NCBI GenBank assembly: GCA_963836195.1
Contig: CAWIIX010000002.1
Coordinates: 310,001-374,000 of the forward strand
Direction: 5' to 3'
Origin: Trebonia sp963836195
GTDB taxonomy: Bacteria > Actinomycetota > Actinomycetes > Streptosporangiales > Streptosporangiaceae
DNA length: 64,000 nt
Shown here one piece after another: positions 53,578-61,589 of this stretch. The first letter of the stretch is position 1; each line of letters begins with the position of its first letter. Below the pieces are notes generated by a model. It saw nothing but the letters and a program-made list of their open reading frames with translations, was not told where the DNA came from and did no database searches. The position numbers were made by a program, and so were the translations under genes.

Positions 53578-54999
53578 TCATTCCTCCCAGAACGGCGGCA
53601 CCCAGCCGCGTCGTTGCATGATCCGTCGGAACTCGCGCATCGGCGTATAGCCGGCCAGGATGTACAGCGGCTCGTCCGGCGGTATCCGGGCCAGGGCCGT
53701 GTCCAGGGCGCTTTGGCGGCCGGGGATCACCCGGATGTCCGTGAGGTTGGCCCCGGCGTACTTCATCCGCAGCGCCACCTCCTCCGCCCTGGTCCCGCTG
53801 ACGACCAGGCTCGCGAGGTCGGGCACGAGCGCCTCGAGGTCCACGTCCCAGAGCCAGGCGAAGTCCTCCCCGTCGACCACCGTGTTGCTGTGCGCGGCCA
53901 GCACGTGCTTGCGCCCGGGACGCTGCAGGATCAGCCGGAGCGTGGCGTTGTACGAGGTGGGGTTCTTGACGAAGGACAGGACCGCTCGGCGGCCGCCGGC
54001 CTTGATCTCCTCAAGACGGCCGAACGCCGGGCGCAGGGCTTCCAGAGCGGACCGCGCGCGGGCGGGGTCGAGCATCCCCAGCGCGAACGCCCCCGCGATC
54101 GCGGCGGCGGCGTTGTACACGTTGTGCAGTCCAGGCAGCGGCACGTGCACCTGGACGGTCCCGGCCGGCGTCTCGGCGGTCACGTCGTTGCCACCGTCCG
54201 GGGACGGATGAATCGCGGTGACAGCGATGTCCAGGTCCGGCCGCTTGCTTCCGCAGCCCCGGCACTCGTAGTCCCCGAGGTGCGACATGTAGGCCCGGCG
54301 GAACGTCAGGGCGTGCTGGCAGTGCACGCAGCGGATCGTGTCGGCCGAGTGCTCGGGGACCTCCGAGCCGACGCCGTCCACCCGGAGGCCGAAGTACAGG
54401 CGGCGAGCCTGGGCGCGCGGGGCGAGGCTCGCCACCAGCGCGTCGTCTCCGTTCAGGACCGCGCTGCCGTGCCACGGCAGCGCCTCGATGGCGGACTCAA
54501 GCATGCGCGCCATCGAGTACAGCTCGCCGAAGCGGTCCAGTTGGTCGCGGAAGATGTTGGTGACGAGGACTAGGTCCGGCGTCACCTCCGGCGTCACTCG
54601 CCGCATGGTCGCCTCGTCGACTTCCAGCAACAGCAACTGCGCCCGCATCCTGCCCCGCAGATCGGCTCCCCGGACCGCCACCGAGGTCACGCCCTGGAGC
54701 AGGTTCGACCCGGACCGGTTCTGGGCGACGCTGATGCCGTTCGCCTCGGCCAGGGCGGCCAGCATCCGGCAGGTCGTCGTCTTGCCGTTGCTCCCGGTGA
54801 CCGCGGCCTTGCGGGCCTTGCTCGCCGCGGCGACCTTCTGCAGCACGAGCGGGTCCACCCGCCGGGCGATGGCACCGGGAAGGCTCGTTCCGCCGCTGAC
54901 GTTCAGGAACCTGCCCGCGGCGCCCGACCCCTTGCCGGCCGCGAGCGCGAGCGCGAGGCGGACGCGTTCGGCCGCGACTGCCGTGCCGCGGCCGCTCAT
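53578..54999 (-). CDS. MurT-like Mur ligase
   Basis: 473 residues, ATGA overlap with the PLP decarboxylase stop. Mur-ligase P-loop TGSNGKTTT (68-76), LLLLEVDEATMRRV, the MurT-specific zinc ribbon (C224xxC227 ... C246xxC249), and a DUF1727-type C-domain with FVKNPTSYNATLRLILQRPG and WLWDVDLEALVPDLASLVVS (catalytic-Asp region). All features of MurT are present. It activates a carboxylate as acyl phosphate for ammonia from GatD. Whether it is the cell's lipid II enzyme or a pathway paralogue cannot be decided here; its position inside the operon argues for the latter. Confidence 0.92.
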   Translation of the reverse strand: MSGRGTAVAAERVRLALALAAGKGSGAAGRFLNVSGGTSLPGAIARRVDPLVLQKVAAASKARKAAVTGSNGKTTTCRMLAALAEANGISVAQNRSGSNLLQGVTSVAVRGADLRGRMRAQLLLLEVDEATMRRVTPEVTPDLVLVTNIFRDQLDRFGELYSMARMLESAIEALPWHGSAVLNGDDALVASLAPRAQARRLYFGLRVDGVGSEVPEHSADTIRCVHCQHALTFRRAYMSHLGDYECRGCGSKRPDLDIAVTAIHPSPDGGNDVTAETPAGTVQVHVPLPGLHNVYNAAAAIAGAFALGMLDPARARSALEALRPAFGRLEEIKAGGRRAVLSFVKNPTSYNATLRLILQRPGRKHVLAAHSNTVVDGEDFAWLWDVDLEALVPDLASLVVSGTRAEEVALRMKYAGANLTDIRVIPGRQSALDTALARIPPDEPLYILAGYTPMREFRRIMQRRGWVPPFWEE

Positions 55000-56507
55000 G
55001 ACATTCCGCCCAGGGCGCGAACGGCGCCGGCATCTCGCACGGCGGCGACGATGGAGTCCACATGACCCTCGTTCAGGTCATAGTGCAGGGCGCAGGAGCG
55101 CAGGGCGAAGCGGCCGCGGATGTCGGTTCCGGCCAGGAACGCCCGGCCCCCGATCTGGACGTCCTCCATGATCGCCTGGTTCAGCTGGTCCAGCCCGTTG
55201 TCGTTCCCCCGCCAGTCGGCCGGCGCGTACCGGAAGCACACGGCGGTCAGCGGCCCGGTGGCCAGCAGTTCCAGGTCCGGGCTGGCCTCGACGACCTGCT
55301 CCAGGTAGCGGGCGAGGTCGACATGCCGGCTGACGTGGCTGACCAGGCCGTCCCGGCCCGCCTGCTGGATGTTCCAGATGGTCTTGAGCGCCCGCCCTGA
55401 GTCCCTGGTCTGCTCGGCGCTGCGGTGGGAGTACCAGACGTGCCCGGCGAATCCCTTCCCCGGCGTCAGACTGAGGTAGGAGGGGACGAGCTTGTAGGTG
55501 TCTTGCAGCAACTCGCCGTGCCGCACCAGGGCGGCACTGCAGCCGATGGCGACCGCCATCCACTTGTGCGGGTCGATGGCGACCGAGTCGGCCCGCCGCA
55601 GGCCCGCGAACTGCCGCCCGAGCCGGGGATCGAGGGCTCCGAACCCGCCGTAGGCGCCGTCGGCGTGCAGCCAGAGGCCTTCCCGGTGGCAGAAGTCGGC
55701 GAGGTCGTCAAGCGGGTCGATGGCGCCGGTCTTCACGCTCCCGGCGTTCGCCGCGACGAGGAACGGACGGTGCCCGGCCCGGCGGTCGGCCGCGACCTTC
55801 GCCCGCAGGTCGCCGAGGTCCATCCGAAAGTCCCGGTCGACGGCCACCTTGCGCGGGCTGCCGAGGCCGAGCGTGAAGGCCGCCTTTTCCAGGCAGGAAT
55901 GCCCCTCGTCGGACATGTACATGGTGAGCCGGGGATGCCCCTGGAGCCCCTCGTCCCTGATATCCCAGCCGTTGACCCGGGCGCCCCAGTGACGCGCGAC
56001 CTCCATGCAGTGCCGGTTCGCGTCGGATCCGCCGCCGAGGAGAACGCCGTCGCTCCCGTCGGTCGGGAAGCCGAGGAGCTCCATGAGCCACCGGACGGCG
56101 AGCCGCTCCAGGTAGATGGCGGCGTACTCGCCGCCGGCGCCGCTGGTGTTGGTCACCGCCGACGCGAAGGCCGCGAGCATGCTCAGCTTGGATGCCGCCG
56201 GGTCCACGAAGGCGGCGAAGCAGGGGTGATTCTGGCCCCGCCCGTACGGCAGCACGCGCTCGTCGAAGAATTCCAGGATCTCCTTGGGCGAGATTCCCTC
56301 GGCCGGAAGCTCCATTTCCTCGATTTCACGCCGCACCTGATCGGGGAGCGGCCGGTACACCGGATTCTCGGGCAGCGCCTCGAGGTAGGCCCCCATGGTG
56401 TCCACGAGCTGGTGACCCAGATCCCGGAAGGCCTCGTCGTTCATCGAGAACGGCGACGGAATGTCGCTGTAACCCACAGAGCGACGCATGGACAGAGACT
56501 GCGTCAT
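54996..56507 (-). CDS. PLP-dependent group II decarboxylase
   Basis: 503 residues from ATG 56507 with AAGGGGG 8 nt upstream (a 373-residue N-terminal extension is only an antisense shadow of the radical SAM gene). Group II decarboxylase: NTSGAGGEYAAIYLERLAVR, GVLLGGGSDANRHCMEVARH, stacking His203 (DEGHSCLEKAAFTLGLGSPR), HADGAYGG with PLP-binding Asp283, and catalytic Lys315 (SVAIDPHKWMAVAIG). Would decarboxylate an amino acid to an amine, or catalyse an aldehyde-forming variant; substrate not predictable. Translationally coupled to the MurT-like gene. Confidence 0.93.
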   Translation of the reverse strand: MTQSLSMRRSVGYSDIPSPFSMNDEAFRDLGHQLVDTMGAYLEALPENPVYRPLPDQVRREIEEMELPAEGISPKEILEFFDERVLPYGRGQNHPCFAAFVDPAASKLSMLAAFASAVTNTSGAGGEYAAIYLERLAVRWLMELLGFPTDGSDGVLLGGGSDANRHCMEVARHWGARVNGWDIRDEGLQGHPRLTMYMSDEGHSCLEKAAFTLGLGSPRKVAVDRDFRMDLGDLRAKVAADRRAGHRPFLVAANAGSVKTGAIDPLDDLADFCHREGLWLHADGAYGGFGALDPRLGRQFAGLRRADSVAIDPHKWMAVAIGCSAALVRHGELLQDTYKLVPSYLSLTPGKGFAGHVWYSHRSAEQTRDSGRALKTIWNIQQAGRDGLVSHVSRHVDLARYLEQVVEASPDLELLATGPLTAVCFRYAPADWRGNDNGLDQLNQAIMEDVQIGGRAFLAGTDIRGRFALRSCALHYDLNEGHVDSIVAAVRDAGAVRALGGMS

Positions 56508-56590
56508 CCGCGGAACCCCCTTCGCTTGAACAGGAAATAAATCTCTTGGTTGGCCGGATAGGGCCACCGCGCGGCGGCCGGAAAGCCGCG

Positions 56591-58342
56591 CTAGCTCGCG
56601 GCCGCGCTCGCGCAGCCGGGATGGGACGCGAGGTTCTCCTCGATCATCTGCCGCGGCACCGTTGCGTCGTCGAACCACCGGCCGCCGAACGGACGCCTCA
56701 TGGGAATGATCTGGTCGCTCGAGTAAGCGAGGATCTTGCGGTTGTAGGAACGTATCTGATCCCGCAAGTCGGACGGCAGCTTCCCGTCGAGCAGGAGCGC
56801 CCTTTCCATTTCCCCGAGCAAGTGCTGTGTCTCGTCGATCGTCTTGAGTATGGCCTGGCAGAATTCGGCTGGCAGCACGCCGTACTCGCCCTTGATTTCC
56901 ACCAGCCGGGCGATCGCCTCGTAGGAGACGTCTTGGAGCTGGCGCCGGTCCAGCCAGCGGGTCTCGTAGTTGAGCCGCCGGTGCCACAACGGTTCCACCA
57001 TGGCCTGGCGGTGTTCCTCGAGGGTGTGGTGGAAGATGCGGTAACCGTGCTGCTCCGGCTCTTCGAAGAACCGGCATCCGGGGTCGAGGAATGGCACCAT
57101 CGGGCAGATGAGCGGCAGCGCTTTCCATCCGCCGAACTTGCGTATCAGCCGCTCGGAATACGCGACGGTGTCCATGACCGACTGTCGGTCCTGGTACGGC
57201 ATGCCGATGAAGAACCAGATCATCACGCCCTTCACCCCGGCATCGAGGGCGCGCGGAATCCACTCCTCCATCTGCTCCATGGTGTAGGTCCCGCGTCCGG
57301 CCGCCGCGCTTATCTTCGGGTCGTGCGACTCCGGTGAGAGCATGATGTAGGCATCGGTGGACTCGCCCATTTTCTTGAGGGTGTCGGCCGGCGTCAGGTT
57401 GAACTGCTCGAAGGACACGCTGTTGTAGCCGACCTCCTTCACCGCGTCGAGGTAGGCGTGCATCCGCCCCTTGCCCTCCGAATAGCACTGGAGCGCGTAG
57501 ATCGAGGTGCGTTTCGCCGCCTCGCCCATGGTGCGGAGCTCCTCGACGACGAGGTCGTGGTCCTTCTGGATCAGGGTCTTCTTGACCTCCATGATGTTGC
57601 GGTAGGCGAACTTCGACCCGCCGCACCAGCCGCAGTCATGCGCGCAACCGGTGTTAGGCAAGGTCATGATGAGCTTGGATGTCAGCGGGCTCGGGCTCGG
57701 CGCGTCCCGGTAATACGACCAGTCGTTGCGCGCGTTGTTGTAGTTCGCGGCCGGCTTGTGCGTGAAGCCGCTGGACCGGACCTCGCCGTCCGCCTTGTAG
57801 AGCAGGTTGGGGATGGAGCCGAAGTCCCGGCTGCCCCCGCGGACCACCCTGGCGACCAGCTCGGTGACCGGGTCGAGGGTGTCGTAGCCCTGCACGACGA
57901 CGTCGACGCTGGGGTAGGTGATCAGCTGCTTGGCGTAGTACGTGGCCGAGATGCCGCCGAATATGGTGAGCGCGTCGGGGTGCTCCTGCTTCAGGACGGC
58001 CGCGAGCTCGATGGCGCCATTGCATTGCGTCATCCAGTGCAGGTCGAAACCGAATATCGGCGCTTCGAGCCCGCGCAGCAGCCGTCGGACGTCCAGTTCG
58101 GGATACTGGAGCATGAGCGAGGCGACGTTCACGATCAACGCGTCGAATCCGTGGTCCGCCAGCCGCTGCTTGATCGAGAACCAGCCGATCGGGTACATCT
58201 CGTAGATCGACGTGACGTTGACGCTGTCGCTGTCGCTCAGGTACGCGAACAGCATGTCGTCGCGCTCGCGGAAGTCGTAGACGCTGGGAGCGTGCAGCAG
58301 GAAGAGGTCAGCCTCGAGCCGCGACGCTATCTGCTGGTCCAT
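56591..58342 (-). CDS. Cobalamin-binding-type radical SAM enzyme
   Basis: 583 residues. N-terminal B12-binding-like Rossmann region (YPIGWFSIKQRLADHGFDAL; TIFGGISATYYAKQLI), central radical SAM domain with the cluster motif C233AHDC237GWC240 (TGCAHDCGWCGG), SAM-binding strands (SIYALQCYSEGKG; SVSFEQFNLTPADTLKKMG; AYIMLSPESHD) and GVMIWFFIGMPYQDRQ. A ~150-residue C-terminal domain follows. Class B/BchE-like methyltransferases and related cyclising enzymes share this layout. The B12 domain lacks an obvious DxHxxG, so cobalamin binding may be base-off or lost. Reaction unknown. Confidence 0.9.
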   Translation of the reverse strand: MDQQIASRLEADLFLLHAPSVYDFRERDDMLFAYLSDSDSVNVTSIYEMYPIGWFSIKQRLADHGFDALIVNVASLMLQYPELDVRRLLRGLEAPIFGFDLHWMTQCNGAIELAAVLKQEHPDALTIFGGISATYYAKQLITYPSVDVVVQGYDTLDPVTELVARVVRGGSRDFGSIPNLLYKADGEVRSSGFTHKPAANYNNARNDWSYYRDAPSPSPLTSKLIMTLPNTGCAHDCGWCGGSKFAYRNIMEVKKTLIQKDHDLVVEELRTMGEAAKRTSIYALQCYSEGKGRMHAYLDAVKEVGYNSVSFEQFNLTPADTLKKMGESTDAYIMLSPESHDPKISAAAGRGTYTMEQMEEWIPRALDAGVKGVMIWFFIGMPYQDRQSVMDTVAYSERLIRKFGGWKALPLICPMVPFLDPGCRFFEEPEQHGYRIFHHTLEEHRQAMVEPLWHRRLNYETRWLDRRQLQDVSYEAIARLVEIKGEYGVLPAEFCQAILKTIDETQHLLGEMERALLLDGKLPSDLRDQIRSYNRKILAYSSDQIIPMRRPFGGRWFDDATVPRQMIEENLASHPGCASAAAS

Positions 58343-59396
58343 CGTGCGCGAATTCCCTATCTGCTAGAACGGTCGGCTCGACGGTCGGCTCGACCGTCGG
58401 CGCCAGGGTCGGCTCTGCGGCTGGTGACCGGTCCGCATCCGGTTTGAGAACCCCGAGGCGGGCCAGGTCGCCGCCGGTGGCCCAGTAGTTCCAGTGCGCG
58501 GGGCCGCGCCGGATGGCGGCGCTCACGGCGTCGGCGCAGCGGGCGAATGCCGTCGGGATGTCGCCGGCCATCGGCACCGGCGCCGAGATCTCCAGCACCT
58601 GGTGGCGGTAGTCGGGGGCGCGGTACATGAACACCATGAGCAGCGGCGCGCCGGTTACCTGGGCAAGCGTCACCGCTCCGGGCAGCAGGCCGGCCCGCCG
58701 ATCGAGGAAGGGCACGTCCACGGTGCGCCCCAGGTCTTCGTCGAGCGGCGGTGCGTCGACCGCGACCGTCACCACCTCGTTGGCGCGCAGGATGGCCGCC
58801 GCCTGCGCCGCGACCCCCACCCGGCCGGGCCACGGCTCGATGTTCGGCCGGTGCCGGTGGCGCCGCAGCCGGCGCGCGTAGACCAGGTCCCAGAAGATCC
58901 GTTCAACCGATGAGAGGCCGGCCGTGTAGTTGTGCTGCCAGCGCCCGATGGTGGTGACCGGGTAACCGCTGGCGCCCAGCAGCGAGAAGGCGGCATCGAA
59001 GGAGCCGAAGTGGGCGGAGCAGACGACGGCGCCCTTGCCCTCGGCCAGTGCGGCCTCCAGGTGCTCTCGCCCGCGGATCTCGACCAGCCGCCGCAGCGAC
59101 CGGGCCCGGTAGCGCAGGCGCATCACGTCGATCGCATTGCAGGAGGCGAGCCGGAACCAGTCTCGGGTCAGCCGCTCCGCGTCGTCCGGGCCGAGGTTGT
59201 CCCCGAGCAGCTGCCGCAGGTTGACGACGACCTCGGCCCGTTTCCTGTGCCGGTAGCGGAAATCCCAGTCACCGCGCAGGCAGGCGATGCGATACCCGAG
59301 GGCGGCCGGAAGGCAGGCCACGGCCGGCGCCACCGCCGCCCAGTAGGCCACCCCTTCCACGCTCCGCAGCAGCCTTTCCGGGCGGCTCTCACCCAC
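58308..59396 (-). CDS. LPLAT/HtrB-type acyltransferase
   Basis: 362 residues, overlapping the carrier-protein stop by 8 bp. Lauroyl/myristoyl-transferase (LpxL/HtrB, PatA) superfamily: HX4D motif H129FGSFD134 in AVVCSAHFGSFDAAFSLLGA, then VAVDAPPLDEDLGRTVDVPF, RRAGLLPGAVTLAQVTGAPL and a C-terminal AHWNYWATGGDLARLG. The C-terminus ends in a repeated EPTVEPTV stretch from a short DNA repeat. Together with the adjacent carrier it could transfer the carrier-bound acyl group to an amine or lipid. Confidence 0.9.
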   Translation of the reverse strand: MGESRPERLLRSVEGVAYWAAVAPAVACLPAALGYRIACLRGDWDFRYRHRKRAEVVVNLRQLLGDNLGPDDAERLTRDWFRLASCNAIDVMRLRYRARSLRRLVEIRGREHLEAALAEGKGAVVCSAHFGSFDAAFSLLGASGYPVTTIGRWQHNYTAGLSSVERIFWDLVYARRLRRHRHRPNIEPWPGRVGVAAQAAAILRANEVVTVAVDAPPLDEDLGRTVDVPFLDRRAGLLPGAVTLAQVTGAPLLMVFMYRAPDYRHQVLEISAPVPMAGDIPTAFARCADAVSAAIRRGPAHWNYWATGGDLARLGVLKPDADRSPAAEPTLAPTVEPTVEPTVLADREFAHDGPADSVAARG

Positions 59397-59652
59397 GGGC
59401 GGCCTCTTGCCGACCCGGCTCCCGTGCCCGGAGGTAGGCGCAGATGGCGTCCACGCTGTCGAAATTCTCCGGAAGCAGCTCCGTGTCGTCCACCGTGAGC
59501 TGGAACCGGTCCTGCAGAAAGACCACCAGCCTGAGCAGGCTCAGCGAATCGAGGATGCCCCCCGTGAGCAGTGACGTGTCATTCGACAGTGGCAGCACAG
59601 TCGGGTCCTGAACGATTTCGCGGCTGATGTAGTCGTTGATCACGCTCTCCAT
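59389..59652 (-). CDS. Acyl/peptidyl carrier protein
   Basis: 87 residues from ATG 59652 with AAAGGT upstream (a further ATG at 59667 is possible). Carrier fold with phosphopantetheine Ser36 in LLTGGILDSLSLLRLVVFLQ and VDDTELLPENFDSVDAICAY. The GILDSLSLL and ENFDSV runs are typical of the carriers that receive amino acids from prolyl-type ligases (PltL, RedO, AnaD). First gene of the nine-gene operon. Confidence 0.92.
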   Translation of the reverse strand: MESVINDYISREIVQDPTVLPLSNDTSLLTGGILDSLSLLRLVVFLQDRFQLTVDDTELLPENFDSVDAICAYLRAREPGRQEAARG

Positions 59653-60113
59653 GTGAGCACCTTTCATTCACGCCGTCGGTCCTGGCTATCGACCTTTTCG
59701 GGCCGGAGGCAAAGCTCAAGGACTGGCGGCGAGCGGGTCCGTCAGTGACAATTACTATGCTTTGAATCTGTCGTCGTGCTTCCGCCTGCCAGGGGGTAAG
59801 CTCCGCCTTGCGGAAACTCCTTCAGCTCGGCGGCGAGGATGTCCGCGAGCCGATGTCCTCCCTTGTCAGCGTCTCCGGTCGCGACCATGCCCGTGCTCGC
59901 CAGCCAATAAACCGTGGCCTTCGGATATCTTCTCCGAACATGGGTATGAAGCCGACCGCGTAGCCGATATCTCCGCGTTAGCGCCGGTGATCGGCGAAAC
60001 AACAGAGATTTTTCACCCGGCAGGTGAATTATTCGTATTCAGCCATCAAGCCAGCTGTGTGGAGCAATTGACGTGGTTATCCGGCGCTGCCGCACAGAGG
60101 AGGGAATGTCCTA
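59653..60113. other. Region between the operon and the ferredoxin gene
   Basis: 461 bp. Holds the divergent promoters of the operon (minus) and of ferredoxin-P450 (plus) and a possible small gene (59742-59888). AT-richer around 59990-60035 (AACAACAGAGATTTTTCACC; GAATTATTCGTATTCAGCC), a plausible promoter for the plus-strand genes. Confidence 0.45.
59742..59888 (-). CDS. Possible small protein at the head of the operon
   Basis: 48 residues from ATG 59888 (MVATGDADKGGHRLADILAA ... FPQGGAYPLAGGSTTTD..), 89 bp before the carrier gene on the same strand. The frame extends further upstream without a good start. Composition is protein-like, with an amphipathic helix LADILAAELKEF, but I recognise no family. 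A leader-plus-core peptide reading is possible but unsupported. Confidence 0.25.
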   Translation of the reverse strand: MVATGDADKGGHRLADILAAELKEFPQGGAYPLAGGSTTTDSKHSNCH

Positions 60114-60314
60114 GTGAAGGTACAGATCGACCCGAGGTCGTGCCAGGGGCACGGTCGCTGCTACGACCTTGCGCCCGGCCTGTTCGATGAGGACGATGAG
60201 GGCTACGGGGCGGTGCTGCGCGACGGCACCGTGCCGCCGGGCCAGGAGCACGACGCCCGCCTGGCGGTGCTGAACTGCCCGGAGCAGGCGATCGAGCTCG
60301 TCGAGGGGCTCTAA
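60114..60314 (+). CDS. [3Fe-4S]-type ferredoxin
   Basis: 66 residues, GTG with GAGGAGGG upstream. Cys10, Cys16 and Cys55 (CQGHGRC ... LNCPEQAIELVEG): the second Cys of a 4Fe-4S set is replaced (CxxHxxC), as in P450-associated [3Fe-4S] ferredoxins. Stop codon is 1 bp before the P450 start. Redox partner of that P450. Confidence 0.95.
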   Translation: MKVQIDPRSCQGHGRCYDLAPGLFDEDDEGYGAVLRDGTVPPGQEHDARLAVLNCPEQAIELVEGL

Positions 60315-60315
60315 C

Positions 60316-61589
60316 ATGGCCGGCCACGACCGCTTCGCCGAGGACCGCTGGCGCAGGCGCGACGCCGGGTTCGGCCGGCACCCGCAGCGAGATCGTCACC
60401 GGCCCGGTCTCGGACTGGGCGGCGGACTTCTCTCACCTCGATCCCGCCTGGACCGCCGATCCCTACCCGATCCAGGACGACCTGCGGCAGCGCTGCCCGA
60501 TCGCGCACACGGAGCGGTTCGGCGGCGCCTGGCTGCCGACGCGCTATGCGGACATCGCGGCGATCGCCTACGACACCGAGCGGTTCTCCTCGCGAGCGAT
60601 CATCGTCAGCAACTCCCGGCCGTCACCGGACCTCGCGCCGGCCGGCGGCTCGCCGCCGATCACCTCCGACCCCCCGTTCCACCGGGAGGCGCGCAGGCTC
60701 CTGCTCCCGGCATTCACGAAGGCCGCGGTCAGCAAGCAGGAGCCCGCCACGATGGAGCTGTGCCACACGCTCATCGACTCGTTCCAGGGCCGGGGCGTCG
60801 TCGATGCCGCCCGGGACTACGCGCAGCACATCCCGATGCGGGTGATAGCCGGCATTCTCGGGTTCCCCCCGCAGGACGCGTCGCAGTTCCGTGAGTTCGT
60901 GGAAAGCACCCTGGAAGGCATCAACCTGCCACCCGAGCAGCGTCTGACCCGGATGTCGGCGCTCTTCCACTACCTGCTCGCGCAGGTCCAGGACCACCTC
61001 GCAAACCCCCGCGACGACCTCACGACCCACCTGATCAACGCCGAGCTCGAGGGTCGCGAGCTCGACCCGTCGCACATCGTCGGCACGATGGCCCTGCTGC
61101 TCATCGCCGGCATCGACACCACCTGGAGCGCGATCGGAGCCTCCCTCTGGCATCTGGCGAAGACTCCCGGCGACCGCCGCCGGCTGGTCGCCGATCCGGG
61201 GCTGCTGCCGGCCGCGATCGAGGAGTTCCTCCGCGCCTACGCCCCGGTCACCATGGCCAGGCTGGTCAAGCAGGACATGCACTGGCGCGGGGCCGACATG
61301 AAGGCCGACGACTGGATCCTGCTGTCGTACCCGGCGGCCAGCCGGGACCCGGCCGAGTTCGACCGGGCGGACGAGATCGTCATCGACCGCGAGGTCAACC
61401 GGCACGCCGCGTTCGGCCTCGGCGTCCATCGCTGCCTCGGATCGCACCTGGCGCGGATGGAACTGCGGGTCGCGCTCGAAGCCTGGCTCGAGCGCCTGCC
61501 CGAGTTCACGCTCGCCGACCCCGCCGCGGTGACCTGGGCCGCGGGACAGGTCCGGGGGCCGCGCACGCTCCCGCTCCGCATCGGGTTAG
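60316..61589 (+). pseudogene. Cytochrome P450, frameshift at both ends
   Basis: ATG 60316 begins MAGHDRFAEDRWRRRDAGFG. Near 60378 the frame moves and gives TRSEIVTGPVSDWAADFSHL and all P450 elements: I-helix AGIDTTWSAIGASLW, ExxR-type helix AAIEEFLRAYAP, and heme loop FGLGVHRCLGSHLARM. The native stop is lost by another shift at the end: the frame reads on across the convergent GGDEF gene, while a TAG lies one base off at 61587-61589. One-base changes restore a ~420-residue P450. Acts with the adjacent ferredoxin, likely on the product of the divergent operon. Confidence 0.88.

Noticed and set aside
56508..57626. A 373-residue N-terminal extension of the PLP decarboxylase
   Set aside because: It is the shadow of the radical SAM gene in another frame; a good ribosome site and start exist at 56507.
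59742..59888. RiPP precursor peptide for the radical SAM enzyme
   Set aside because: A GG-like site and a Ser/Thr/His/Cys-containing tail are suggestive, but there is no repeat core, no recognisable leader and the start is uncertain. Kept only as a low-confidence small gene.
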